NCBI GenBank assembly: GCA_018241685.1
Contig: JAFEDJ010000069.1
Span: forward strand, 275,623-339,622
DNA length: 64,000 nt
DNA from: Pseudomonadota bacterium
GTDB taxonomy: Bacteria; Pseudomonadota; Gammaproteobacteria; Burkholderiales; Rhodocyclaceae
Direction of reading: 5' to 3'
The notes below the pieces were generated by a model. That model saw nothing but the letters and a program-made list of their open reading frames with translations. It was not told the DNA's origin and did no database searches. The translations under genes and the position numbers were made by a program. Position 1 is the first letter of the stretch. Each line of letters starts with the position of its first letter. This document shows positions 52,636 through 60,983 of this stretch, one piece after another.

Positions 52636-53433
52636 TCATACGGCGCTCTTGCCGGAGAAGCTCACGCGGCAGCTGCCGAGGCCGCTGATCGTGCACACCA
52701 GCTCGTCGCCGTCCTGCACCGGCACCAGCGGGGACTGGGAGCCGGACAGGATCACCTCGCCGGCCTTGAACGGGATGCCCAGCGGGCCGAGGGTGTTGGC
52801 CAGCCAGGCCACCGCGTTGGCCGGCGAACCCTGCACCGCGGCACCGGTGCTGGTGGAATGCAGTTCGCCGTTGCGTTCGAGCACCATAGTGGCGCCCGCG
52901 AGGTCGAGCTCGCGCGGATCGCCCTTGGCCTTGCCGAGCACGAAGACGCCGCAGGAGGCGTTGTCCGCCACGGTGTCCTGAATCTTGATCTTCCAGTCGC
53001 GGATGCGCGAATCGATGATCTCGAAGCACGGCACCACGTAGTCGGTGGCGCGGATCACGTCCGCCGCGGTGATCCCCGGCCCGATCAGGTCTTCCTTCAG
53101 CACGAAGGCCAGCTCGGCCTCGGCCTTGGGCTGGATCAGCGTGCCGAGGTCGATCGCGTCGCCTTCCTGGAACACCATGCCCGACGTGAGCTGGCCGAAG
53201 TCCGGCTGGAAGACGCCGAGCATGTCCTGCACGGCCTTGCTGGTGACGCCGATCTTCTTGCCGACGATGGTCTCGCCGGCGGCGAGGCGGCGGGCGATGA
53301 AGTCCAGCTGGATGCGGTAGGCGTCCTCGATGGACAGTTCCGGCTCCCGCTCCAGCAAGGGCGGCACCGTCTCCCGACGCTGCCACGCGGTGAACAGTTC
53401 GGCCCCGTAATGTTCGATGGTCTTACCATCCAT
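52636..53433 (-). CDS. dmpE: 2-hydroxypenta-2,4-dienoate (2-oxopent-4-enoate) hydratase
   Basis: 265 residues. Converts 2-hydroxypentadienoate to 4-hydroxy-2-oxovalerate, the substrate of the aldolase at the window end. Segments typical of MhpD/DmpE rather than the related decarboxylase DmpH: GKKIGVTSKAVQDMLGV, QPKAEAELAFVLKEDL and DWKIKIQDTVADNASCGVFVLG. Last gene of the minus-strand operon, followed by a terminator. Confidence 0.9.
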   Translation of the reverse strand: MDGKTIEHYGAELFTAWQRRETVPPLLEREPELSIEDAYRIQLDFIARRLAAGETIVGKKIGVTSKAVQDMLGVFQPDFGQLTSGMVFQEGDAIDLGTLIQPKAEAELAFVLKEDLIGPGITAADVIRATDYVVPCFEIIDSRIRDWKIKIQDTVADNASCGVFVLGKAKGDPRELDLAGATMVLERNGELHSTSTGAAVQGSPANAVAWLANTLGPLGIPFKAGEVILSGSQSPLVPVQDGDELVCTISGLGSCRVSFSGKSAV

Positions 53434-53457
53434 ATGAATTACCTCTGGTCTGATGAA

Positions 53458-54060
53458 TCAGGCGCCGCCCAGCCCGACCGGCGGCGGGGCGAGGCGGATG
53501 ATGCGCGAGAAGAGCTGCTGGTAGAGCGGATCGAGACCGCTCACGCCGGTGCCCGCCAGCAACCGGCCGAGGGGATCGTGGTTGGCCGCGAAGGCCTGGT
53601 CCATCTCCGCCCAGTCGGCCTCGCTCAGGCTGCGCTCGGCGGCCGGCAGCACGATCTCCTCTTCGAGGCGCATGTGGTCCTCGTAGAAGCGCAGGTAGAT
53701 GCCGACGCTGGCCTCGAAGACGGCGCGGCGTTCGTCGCCGAGCAGTTCCCAGGCGAGCAGCTCGTGCTGCAGGCGGCGCACGGTCTCCTCGCCGCGGGCG
53801 TGCTCCCGGTCGAGGCGTGCCACCACGTCGCCGACCTCCGGCACCCGCGCCACCACGCGCGGGAAGAGCAGGCTGGACTCGATGGGGTGGTGTTGCTTCT
53901 CGGGGATCTCGTCGATGTAGAACAGCATCGCGCGGACCACCTCGAAGTAGGCGGCGCGGTCCTCCCCCGGCCCCATGCGGACCATCATCGCGAGGGACTG
54001 CAGCATGGCGGCCAGCGACGCGTGTTCGTCGCGGATGACCTGTTTCGTCAGCATGCTCAT
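53458..54060 (-). CDS. Hemerythrin-domain protein
   Basis: 200 residues. The His/Glu pattern of a hemerythrin/HHE domain is present: RDEHASLAAML, EKQHHPIESSLLFP, LDREHARGEETVRRL, YEDHMRLEEEIVLPAAE. Such domains hold a di-iron centre and bind or sense oxygen, NO or iron. The start overlaps the livM stop (ATGA), so it is made together with the importer. A role as oxygen or iron supplier to the oxygenases, or in stress protection, is inference. Confidence 0.88.
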   Translation of the reverse strand: MSMLTKQVIRDEHASLAAMLQSLAMMVRMGPGEDRAAYFEVVRAMLFYIDEIPEKQHHPIESSLLFPRVVARVPEVGDVVARLDREHARGEETVRRLQHELLAWELLGDERRAVFEASVGIYLRFYEDHMRLEEEIVLPAAERSLSEADWAEMDQAFAANHDPLGRLLAGTGVSGLDPLYQQLFSRIIRLAPPPVGLGGA

Positions 54061-55115
54061 AGGCTCACCTTGGGCATCAGTTGGGAAGGCGCGGCCGGCG
54101 TGTGGGCCGGGACGGGCGTCGCGGGCTGCACGTCGAGCTTGAGGATGCGCCGCGTCGGCAGCATCTCGAAGCCCGGGCGGCGCTGCAGGAAGCCGCCAAG
54201 CCCCTCGCGGAAGAACAGGGTCATGGCGATGGCCAGCAGGCCGAGGCCCATCTGGTACCAGGTACCGTAGTCGCTGAAGAACTTATTGAGGGCCCAGAAC
54301 ACCACGGCGCCGATCAGCGGCCCCTCGATGCGGCCGATGCCGCCGATCATCACGATGAAGATCGCGAAGGCCGTCCAGTTCATCCCGAAGGCGGCGTCCG
54401 GACTGATGCGCAGGTTGCTGACGAAGTACAACGCGCCGGCCATGCCGCAGCCGAAGGCGGCCACTACATACACCGCCAGCTTCATGCGGGCCACGCCGAC
54501 GCCCTGGCTCTCGGCCGCCACCTCGCTGTCGCGGATGGCCTGCAGGGCCAGGCCCTGCTTGCTGCGCAGGAACAGGTACACCAGCGCGATGGCCGCCACC
54601 ACGCAGCCCAGCGCGACCCAGTAGGTGGTGTGCTCGCGGGTTGCCCGGCTGATCCCGCGCAGCGCCGTGAGGCTGGTGCCGGAGCCGCCGCCGACCGCCG
54701 ACACGTTGGCGATGCTGAGGCGGAACACCTCGGCGATGACCCACGTGCCGATCGAGAAGTAGCCACCCTGCAGGCGGAAGGCCAGCCGCGACACCGGCAG
54801 CGCAGCCAGCGCCGACACCAGTGCCGCCAACGGAATGGCCAGGAAGGGATTGAAGCCGAGGAAGTTGCCGAGGCTCAGCATCACGTAGCCGCCAAGCCCG
54901 AAGAAGGCCTGCTGACCCACCGACACCATGCCGCCGTAACCGGCCAGCAGGTTCCACATCATCGCGAAGATCAGGTAGCAGGCGATCTCGACGAACTCCC
55001 GCATCCACGACGATTCGCCCCAGAAAGGCAGCGTCGCGGCGACGACGCACAGCGCAGCGCCGATCCCGATGGTCGCCTGGGACGCCCGGGTGCTGCGAAT
55101 GACAGTTGCACTCAT
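54057..55115 (-). CDS. livM: Branched-chain-type ABC transporter permease (LivM-like)
   Basis: 352 residues from the ATG at 55115, with about nine membrane helices. Family motifs: LAGYGGMVSVGQQAFFGLGG, RLAFRLQGGYFSIGTWV, AIRDSEVAAESQGVGVARMK, GGIGRIEGPLIGAV. A soluble tail of about 45 residues follows the last helix. With LivH it forms the channel of an importer that, by context, carries aromatic compounds rather than amino acids. Confidence 0.92.
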   Translation of the reverse strand: MSATVIRSTRASQATIGIGAALCVVAATLPFWGESSWMREFVEIACYLIFAMMWNLLAGYGGMVSVGQQAFFGLGGYVMLSLGNFLGFNPFLAIPLAALVSALAALPVSRLAFRLQGGYFSIGTWVIAEVFRLSIANVSAVGGGSGTSLTALRGISRATREHTTYWVALGCVVAAIALVYLFLRSKQGLALQAIRDSEVAAESQGVGVARMKLAVYVVAAFGCGMAGALYFVSNLRISPDAAFGMNWTAFAIFIVMIGGIGRIEGPLIGAVVFWALNKFFSDYGTWYQMGLGLLAIAMTLFFREGLGGFLQRRPGFEMLPTRRILKLDVQPATPVPAHTPAAPSQLMPKVSL

Positions 55116-55120
55116 GTCTC

Positions 55121-55981
55121 TCAACCCTTCGTTTTCGGAAAAAGGCCGTTCGGGCGGACGAGCAGCACGGCCAGGAAGACCAGGTGCCCGAACCACACGC
55201 CCCAGCCCGGATCGAACTTGAAGCCCACCTGCTGGCTGACGCCGAGGACCAATGCGCCGACGAAGGTGCCCCAGAAGGAGCCCATGCCGCCGATGATCAC
55301 CGACTCGAAGGCGAACAGCAGCAGCAGCGGGCCGTCGGCCGGCGACACCGTCGTGCGCAGGCCCTGGAACAGGCCGGCCAGCGCGATCAGCACGAAGGCC
55401 AGGGCCGTCGCCACCGAATAGACCTTGGCCGAGTTCAGCCCCATCAGCTCGGCCGCCTCGCGGTCGTCGGACACGGCGCGGAAGGCGCGGCCGAGGGACG
55501 TCGTCGAGAACAGCAGCTGCAGGCCGGCGGTGCAGGCCAGCGCCGCAACCAGGATCAGCAGCGGCAGCGTGCCGACGTAGATGTCCCCGCCGAGGTTCAG
55601 GCTGCCGGTGGCCAGTTCGCCCGCATCCAGCGAACGGGGGTCCGCCGAGTAGAGCTCCAGCAGCGCGTTCTGGATGACGATCGACAGCCCGAAGGTGACG
55701 ACCAGCGACGGCAGCGGGTCCTTGCCGAGGGTGCGGTTGAGGACGGTCCGCTGCAGCGCATAGCCGACCGCGAAGGCCACCGGCAGCAGCACGACGCCGG
55801 CCATCACGAAATGGCCGCCGACCAGCGGCGCCACGGAGATGGCGGCAAAGCCGCCGGCCACGATGAGGTCGCCCTGGGCGATGTTGGTGAGGCGCATGAC
55901 GCCGAACATCAACGACAACCCGAGGGAGAACAGGCAGTACAGCCCCCCGAGCAGCAGCCCCTGAATGATTGTTTCAGTCAT
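55121..55981 (-). CDS. livH: Branched-chain-type ABC transporter permease (LivH-like)
   Basis: 286 residues from the ATG at 55981. Membrane protein with LFSLGLSLMFGVMRLTNIAQG, AFRAVSDDREAAELMGLN (coupling loop) and FESVIIGGMGSFWGTFVGAL. Starts two bases after the livF stop; livM follows five bases later. Confidence 0.92.
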   Translation of the reverse strand: MTETIIQGLLLGGLYCLFSLGLSLMFGVMRLTNIAQGDLIVAGGFAAISVAPLVGGHFVMAGVVLLPVAFAVGYALQRTVLNRTLGKDPLPSLVVTFGLSIVIQNALLELYSADPRSLDAGELATGSLNLGGDIYVGTLPLLILVAALACTAGLQLLFSTTSLGRAFRAVSDDREAAELMGLNSAKVYSVATALAFVLIALAGLFQGLRTTVSPADGPLLLLFAFESVIIGGMGSFWGTFVGALVLGVSQQVGFKFDPGWGVWFGHLVFLAVLLVRPNGLFPKTKG

Positions 55982-55983
55982 GT

Positions 55984-56688
55984 CTAGATTCCAAAGTAGG
56001 CTTGGCTGATCTGCTCGCGGGTGAAGCCGTCGCTGGCCCCCTCGAGGGACACGCGCCCTTCCTGGAAGCAGTACAGGCGTTGCGACACCCGCTGGGCGAC
56101 CATCACGTCCTGCTCGACGATCACCACGCTCATGCCTTCGGCGGCGATGGCCGGCAGCGCGTCGTAGATCTCCTTGATGACGATGGGCGCGAGGCCCAGG
56201 GAGATCTCGTCGCACAGCAGCAGGCGCGGGTTGCTCATCAGCGCGCGGCCGATGGCCACCATCTGCTGCTGTCCGCCCGACAGCGAGGTGGCGGGCACCT
56301 TCCGCTTCTCCTTGAGGATCGGGAACATGCCGTACAGGCGCTGCAGGCTCCACGGCCCCGGCCGGCGGGCGTAGCCGCCCATCAGCAGGTTCTCCTCGAC
56401 GCTCAGGCTGGGGAACAGGCGGCGGCCTTCCGGCACCAGTGCGACGCCCTGGCGCACGATGTCGCCGGGCACGCTGCCACCGCTGGGCCTGCCATCGATC
56501 AGCACGGTTTCCGGCGCCACGCGGACGAGGCCGGTCACCGACTTGAGGAAGGTGCTCTTACCGGCCCCGTTGGCGCCGATCACCGCCACCGTCTCGCCTT
56601 CGCCGATGTGGAAGTCGATGCCGAACAAGGCCTGGGCATCGCCGTAATGGGCCCGCAGGCCCACCGTTTGCAGGAAAGGCGCCGTCAT
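55984..56688 (-). CDS. livF: Branched-chain-type ABC transporter ATPase (LivF-like)
   Basis: 234 residues. Walker A GANGAGKSTF, signature LSGGQQQMVAIGRAL, Walker B LLLCDEISLGL and H-loop VIVEQDV. LivF-type features include RRLFPSLSVEENLLMGGY. The start overlaps the livG stop (ATGA). Confidence 0.94.
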   Translation of the reverse strand: MTAPFLQTVGLRAHYGDAQALFGIDFHIGEGETVAVIGANGAGKSTFLKSVTGLVRVAPETVLIDGRPSGGSVPGDIVRQGVALVPEGRRLFPSLSVEENLLMGGYARRPGPWSLQRLYGMFPILKEKRKVPATSLSGGQQQMVAIGRALMSNPRLLLCDEISLGLAPIVIKEIYDALPAIAAEGMSVVIVEQDVMVAQRVSQRLYCFQEGRVSLEGASDGFTREQISQAYFGI

Positions 56689-57401
56689 GCTTCGAGCCCC
56701 ATGTAAACGCGCCGCACGTCCGGGTTGCCCATCACCGCCTCGGGCTCCCCTTCCGCCAGCTTCTCGCCGAAATTGATGACCAGCAGGCGGTCGGCGATGG
56801 ACATCAGGGCGTGCACCACGTGCTCGATCCAGATCATCGTCGTGCCCTCGGCCTTGATGCGCTTCAGTTCCGCCACCAGTTCGGCCGCCTCGTGCTCGGT
56901 AAGGCCGCCGGCGATCTCGTCGAGGAGCAGCAGCTTCGGCTTGGTGGCCAGCGCGCGGGCCAGCTCCAGGCGCTTGCGGTTGAGCAGCGTGAGGCTGCCC
57001 GCCGGCTTGTTGGCGTGGGGCAGCAGGCCGGTCTTGTCGAGGATCTCGGCCGCCGTGTCCCAGGCCTGGCGCTCGCTGAGGCGGGCGCCGAAGCAGGCGG
57101 CGGTGACGAGGTTCTCGAAGACCGTCATGTTCCCGAAGGGATGGGGCACCTGGTAGCTGCGCCCGATGCCCGCCCGGCAGCGCTGGTGCGGCCGCAGGGC
57201 GGACACGTCCTGCCCCGCGAAGGTGACGCTGCCCGCATCGACGCGCACATCACCGGATATCAAATTGAACAACGTTGTCTTGCCGGCGCCGTTCGGCCCC
57301 AGGATGCCGAGCGTCTGGCCCTCCTCGACGGAGAACGAGACATCCCGGGTCACCTTGAGGGTGCCGTAGCTCTTGCTGACGTTGTCGACCCGTAGCAGCA
57401 C
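56685..57401 (-). CDS. livG: Branched-chain-type ABC transporter ATPase (LivG-like)
   Basis: 238 residues with a GTG start at 57401 preceded by GGGAG. Walker A GPNGAGKTTLF, the Liv-specific IGRSYQVPHPFGNMTVFENL, and LLLLDEIAGGLTEHEAAELV. The canonical LSGG signature is degenerate (SLTLLNRKRLELARAL), which is common in LivG. Pairs with LivF. Confidence 0.93.
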   Translation of the reverse strand: MLLRVDNVSKSYGTLKVTRDVSFSVEEGQTLGILGPNGAGKTTLFNLISGDVRVDAGSVTFAGQDVSALRPHQRCRAGIGRSYQVPHPFGNMTVFENLVTAACFGARLSERQAWDTAAEILDKTGLLPHANKPAGSLTLLNRKRLELARALATKPKLLLLDEIAGGLTEHEAAELVAELKRIKAEGTTMIWIEHVVHALMSIADRLLVINFGEKLAEGEPEAVMGNPDVRRVYMGLEA

Positions 57402-57421
57402 GTCGATCTCCCGGGCCGCGC

Positions 57422-58315
57422 TCAGAGCGGGAAAACGGCCTTGACCCAGAACGCGGCGCCGTCGGCGCGGTTGCGCACGGCCATCTCGTCCTGGTACTTG
57501 GCGGTGATGAACCAGCCCTTGCCGCTGTCGTAGCGCACCGACGGACCGAAAGCGACGGCACGGCCCTTGTTGTTGTCGATGGTGGCGCCGTTCTGCGAAT
57601 CGTTGGTGAGCTGCTGGTAGTAGTAGCCGCCGACGCCCAGCGTCCAGCCGCCGCCCACGCCCCAGCCGGCGGAGTAGTCGACGATCAGCTCCTTGCCGTC
57701 CTTGTAGTCGGTGTCGTCGTTCTTGAAGTTGTAGGTCCACATCGTCTTCAGGTCGGCGTTGAAGCCGTAGGGCTGGATGTAGCTGAAGCCGAGCACGGGC
57801 TGCAGCGCCCAGTGGTTGCGGCCGATGTTGGCCACGTCGCCCTTCTTGTAGGCACCGGTCGGTGCGTAGATGTCGAGGGCCAGCACGCTGTGCAGCTTCT
57901 CGGAGAGGTGCCAGCCGAGCACCGGGCCGAAGGTCATGTCACCGAAGCCGGTCTTGCTCTGCTGCACGCCGGAGGCCACGTTCACGTCGAGATTGACGAT
58001 CGGGAGGATGGCCTGCACGCCCAGCGAGGCGCCCGCCACGACCATCGGCGTCACATACACGACCCGCGGCACGATGGCGTTGGCGGTGACCTTGAAGGTG
58101 GACGGCGTGACCACTTCGCCGCCGTTGCCGCGCACCGCGTCGGCGCTGTAGTGCTGGTACCAGGCCATGCCGTACAGGCCCGGCGGCGGCAGTGCGCAGC
58201 AGGTGTAGTTCTCGGCGCCCACCGGGTAGATCGTGCCGCCGCCTTCGGTGGCTCCGGCCGCACCGGCCAGGGCTGCCAGCGCCAATGCAAGGGCTGCGTT
58301 CAATTTATTGTTCAT
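57422..58315 (-). CDS. Outer-membrane protein of the phenol meta-pathway family (MetA-type)
   Basis: 297 residues with signal peptide (LNAALALALAALAGAAGA). Beta-rich sequence with alternating aromatic residues and C-terminal aromatic/Leu end (FWVKAVFPL), typical of outer-membrane barrels. Matches the family described as involved in meta-pathway phenol degradation (Phenol_MetA_deg): GFGDMTFGPVLGWHLSEKLH, APTGAYKKGDVANIGRNHW. Probably admits hydrophobic aromatic substrates across the outer membrane. GGAGGAG precedes the ATG. Confidence 0.87.
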   Translation of the reverse strand: MNNKLNAALALALAALAGAAGATEGGGTIYPVGAENYTCCALPPPGLYGMAWYQHYSADAVRGNGGEVVTPSTFKVTANAIVPRVVYVTPMVVAGASLGVQAILPIVNLDVNVASGVQQSKTGFGDMTFGPVLGWHLSEKLHSVLALDIYAPTGAYKKGDVANIGRNHWALQPVLGFSYIQPYGFNADLKTMWTYNFKNDDTDYKDGKELIVDYSAGWGVGGGWTLGVGGYYYQQLTNDSQNGATIDNNKGRAVAFGPSVRYDSGKGWFITAKYQDEMAVRNRADGAAFWVKAVFPL

Positions 58316-58343
58316 GGTCCGACTCCTCCTTTTTTTGGATGTG

Positions 58344-58373
58344 CGCGCCCCTGCGGGGCGCGACCTAGGTCGC
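58344..58373 (-). repeat. Intercistronic hairpin plus 14-bp palindrome
   Basis: CGCGCCCC-TGC-GGGGCGCG (58344-58362) abuts the palindrome GCGACCTAGGTCGC (58360-58373). Both lie between the substrate-binding-protein gene and the outer-membrane gene. A run of A follows on the minus strand, so this is not an intrinsic terminator. A stabiliser of the 3' end of the binding-protein message is a reasonable guess, since that protein is usually needed in excess. Confidence 0.5.
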
Positions 58374-58416
58374 CCGCATTGTCTCGATACGGGTTATGGG
58401 TGATGCCGGCTGGGGA

Positions 58417-59688
58417 TCAGCCGTATTTGATGGGCAGCAGCTCGGCCTGAACGGGAATCATCGGGGCCTGGCTGTTATCGACGATCACCAGCTCCAGGCC
58501 CTTGCCGCGCTTCTGCCACTGGCCGGCGACCAGCGGGGTCTTGCTGATGTTGGGCACCGGCCCCTTGCGGAAGTCGATGTGGCCGACGACGGTGTCGAGG
58601 CTGGTGCCGCGGATCGCGTTGCGGATCGCTTCCGGGTCCTTGCCACCGGAACGCTTGAGCACGTCCAGCGCGGTTTCGAACAGGGAATGCTTGAGGCCCA
58701 GCGGCATCGTCCAGGGCTTGCCGCTGGCGGCCATGTAGGCGTCGGCCAGCTGGCGGGCGCTCTGCCCGGTGAGGCTGGACTTGAACGGGTGCGCCGGGCT
58801 CCACATCAGCTCGACGGTGAGCCCCTCGGCGCGGTCGCCGAAGGCCGCGATGGCCGCCGGGAACTCCGTCGCCTTGGCCACCGTGACGATCTTCGGGCGG
58901 AAGCCCTGCTGGCCGGCCTGGTTCCAGAAGTTGGCGAAATCCGGCGGCGGCACCACGCCAGTCACGATGTCCACGCCAGCGCCCTTGAAGGCCGAGATGA
59001 AGGACGAGAAATTGTTGATCGGCGACTGGAAGCGGCCGCGATCCACCACCTTGAAGCCCTTCGAGGCCAGCACCGGCGGGAAGCCCAGCTTGCCGTCGCC
59101 CCACGCGTTGCCGTCCTCGTCGTTGGGCCACAGGCCGCCGACCGCCTTGGAGGTGGGGATCTTGCCCCACAGGCTGGAGAAGGTGCCAATGATGTCTTCC
59201 AGGCCCCAGAAGAAGTGGTAGGTCCACTCGAAGCCCTGCTTAGGGTCACCCTTGCGGCCAAAGAAATACGGCTGCCACGGGGCATCGTTGGTGATACAGG
59301 GCACGCCGTTGAGCTCGCACTGGTCGGCCACCGGGTTGGTGGTGGCCGGCGTGGAGGACGCAATGACCAAATCGACCTTGTCGCGCAGGATCAATTCGGC
59401 TGCGGCGGCGCCGGCGCGGTTCGGATTGGACTGGGAGTCCTTATAGACGATCTCCACCGCGTATTTCTTGCCACCGGACACGATGCCGCCGGCCACCGCC
59501 TTGCGCACCTGTTCGAGGGTGAAGGCATCGGGTTCCGCAAAGGCGGCCAAGGGGCCGGTCTGCGGGCTCACATAGCCGATCTTGAAGGTCGTCCCGCCAG
59601 CGGCGCGCACCCACGGCGCGGCCAGCGACGTCGCCGCCACGGCGGCTCCCGACTTGAGGAGGGTGCGGCGAATGTGGTTTACCGTCAT
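58417..59688 (-). CDS. ABC transporter substrate-binding protein (LivK-type) for aromatic uptake
   Basis: 423 residues from the ATG at 59688 (CAGGAGAC upstream). The signal peptide has a twin arginine (HIRRTLLKSGAAVAATSLAA), so Tat export is possible. Type I periplasmic binding fold: FKIGYVSPQTGPLAAFAEP, LVIASSTPATTNPVADQCE, GAGVDIVTGVVPPPDFANFW. First gene of the eight-gene minus-strand operon. Ligand specificity is inferred from the neighbouring phenol genes. Confidence 0.9.
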   Translation of the reverse strand: MTVNHIRRTLLKSGAAVAATSLAAPWVRAAGGTTFKIGYVSPQTGPLAAFAEPDAFTLEQVRKAVAGGIVSGGKKYAVEIVYKDSQSNPNRAGAAAAELILRDKVDLVIASSTPATTNPVADQCELNGVPCITNDAPWQPYFFGRKGDPKQGFEWTYHFFWGLEDIIGTFSSLWGKIPTSKAVGGLWPNDEDGNAWGDGKLGFPPVLASKGFKVVDRGRFQSPINNFSSFISAFKGAGVDIVTGVVPPPDFANFWNQAGQQGFRPKIVTVAKATEFPAAIAAFGDRAEGLTVELMWSPAHPFKSSLTGQSARQLADAYMAASGKPWTMPLGLKHSLFETALDVLKRSGGKDPEAIRNAIRGTSLDTVVGHIDFRKGPVPNISKTPLVAGQWQKRGKGLELVIVDNSQAPMIPVQAELLPIKYG

Positions 59689-59860
59689 TTTTGTCTCCTG
59701 ATATTTTTTCGTGTCTAATGTTCGCCCCGCCTGCGCCGGTAATTGGCATTGCGAGTGAATTGACGCTTTCTTGATGGCGGATGGGCAGGAACTGCCCGAT
59801 GCCTGCGGCGAATTCTCGGCCCGGCGAAATGGCACGTCCAATATCGTTTTTGTCTTCAAC

Positions 59861-59877
59861 TATACCGGGGAGGTATA
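59861..59877 (+). promoter_or_regulatory. Inverted repeat at the LysR start (possible autoregulatory box)
   Basis: TATACC-N5-GGTATA, immediately before the LysR ATG; its spacer contains part of the GGGGAGG ribosome site, so a bound regulator would block both. A related sequence occurs at 60798, in front of the ring-cleavage genes. The divergent gap 59689-59860 otherwise shows no gene. Confidence 0.5.
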
Positions 59878-59878
59878 A

Positions 59879-60775
59879 ATGGAGTTGCGCCAGCTCAGGT
59901 ATTTCGAGGCCGTGGCAAGCACCCTCAATTTCAGCCGCGCAGCCGAACGCCTGCACATCGCGCAACCTCCCCTGTCGCGCCAGATCCAGCAGCTCGAGGA
60001 GGAACTCGGCGTCCCGCTGCTCGACAGATCGAGCCGGCCGCTCAAGCTCACCAACGCCGGCAGCTTCTTCTACGACCAGACCGTGCAGGTCTTGGCCCGC
60101 CTCAAGGAGATCCAGAAAGCCACGCGGCGGATCGACGCCGGCAGCACGCGCTGGATGGGCATCGGCTTCGTGCCGTCGATCCTCTATGGCTTCCTGCCCA
60201 ACATGCTGCAGCGCTTCACCACCGAGAACGACAAGCTCGACATCTCCCTGTCCGAGCTGACCTCCGTGCAGCAGGCCGAGGCGCTGAAGGCCGGGCGCAT
60301 CGACGTCGGCTTCGGCCGCCTGGCGATCCAGGACGAAGGGCTGGAGAACATCGTCCTCACCGAAGAGGCGCTGGTCGTCGCCATCCCCAGCAACAGCCCG
60401 CTGACCCGCGAGGCCTCGATTCCGCTCAAGCGCCTCGCCAGCGAGGTGCTGGTGCTCTACCCCGCCTCGCCGCGTCCCAGCTTCGCTGACCAGGTGCTGC
60501 ACCAGTTCAGCGTGCGTGGTTACGAGATCGGCAAGAGCTACGAAACCAACGGCCTGCAGACCGCCATCGGCCTCGTCGCCGCCGGCATGGGCGTGACGCT
60601 GGTGCCGGAATCCGTGCAACGCCTGCGCCGCGACGACGTGGCCTACCGCCCCCTCGTCGAGCAGGGCCTGACCTCCCCGCTGATCATGACGATCCGCACC
60701 GGCGACACCTCGGCCCACGTCGCCACCTTCCGCGCGATGATCGAAGCCGCGCTGGTCTCGCCGGACGCAAGCTGA
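59879..60775 (+). CDS. LysR-family transcriptional regulator
   Basis: 298 residues; GGGGAGG precedes the ATG. N-terminal helix-turn-helix: LRQLRYFEAVASTLNFSRAA, ERLHIAQPPLSRQIQQLEEE. The effector domain resembles the CatR/BenM branch (GIGFVPSILYGFLPNMLQRF, GLVAAGMGVTLVPESVQ). It sits between the import operon and the catechol dioxygenase operon and probably responds to a pathway intermediate to control one or both. Confidence 0.92.
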   Translation: MELRQLRYFEAVASTLNFSRAAERLHIAQPPLSRQIQQLEEELGVPLLDRSSRPLKLTNAGSFFYDQTVQVLARLKEIQKATRRIDAGSTRWMGIGFVPSILYGFLPNMLQRFTTENDKLDISLSELTSVQQAEALKAGRIDVGFGRLAIQDEGLENIVLTEEALVVAIPSNSPLTREASIPLKRLASEVLVLYPASPRPSFADQVLHQFSVRGYEIGKSYETNGLQTAIGLVAAGMGVTLVPESVQRLRRDDVAYRPLVEQGLTSPLIMTIRTGDTSAHVATFRAMIEAALVSPDAS

Positions 60776-60797
60776 GCTGTCACCGGCCCGCCCCTAC

Positions 60798-60814
60798 TAT
60801 ATCTATCAGGTATG
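60798..60814 (+). promoter_or_regulatory. Second copy of the LysR-box-like sequence
   Basis: TATATC-TATCA-GGTATG matches the box at 59861 in CTATA and AGGTAT with the same 5-base spacing. It lies about 170 bases upstream of catechol 2,3-dioxygenase. The remaining gap 60815-60983 has no gene; AGGAGG precedes the dioxygenase start. Confidence 0.4.
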
Positions 60815-60983
60815 GAGAGCAACCCCATCAGTATTTGACGCCATCCTCCTTTGCTTCGACCATTGCAGCATGACGTGGTCGGCACGCCCGGCCCGCCAAT
60901 AAGAAACATGCGCATCGCATTGCGCGGACGATTTATTCAAGACAAATAAATCTGCTGGTCGAACCATTAAAAGGAGGATTCAA

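Noticed and set aside
53458..54060. Hemerythrin gene as part of the ABC transporter itself
   Set aside because: The protein is soluble with no transporter features; only the overlap with livM links them.
58330..58373. Intrinsic terminator between the binding-protein and outer-membrane genes
   Set aside because: On the transcribed strand the hairpin is followed by A residues and a ribosome site, not by Ts.
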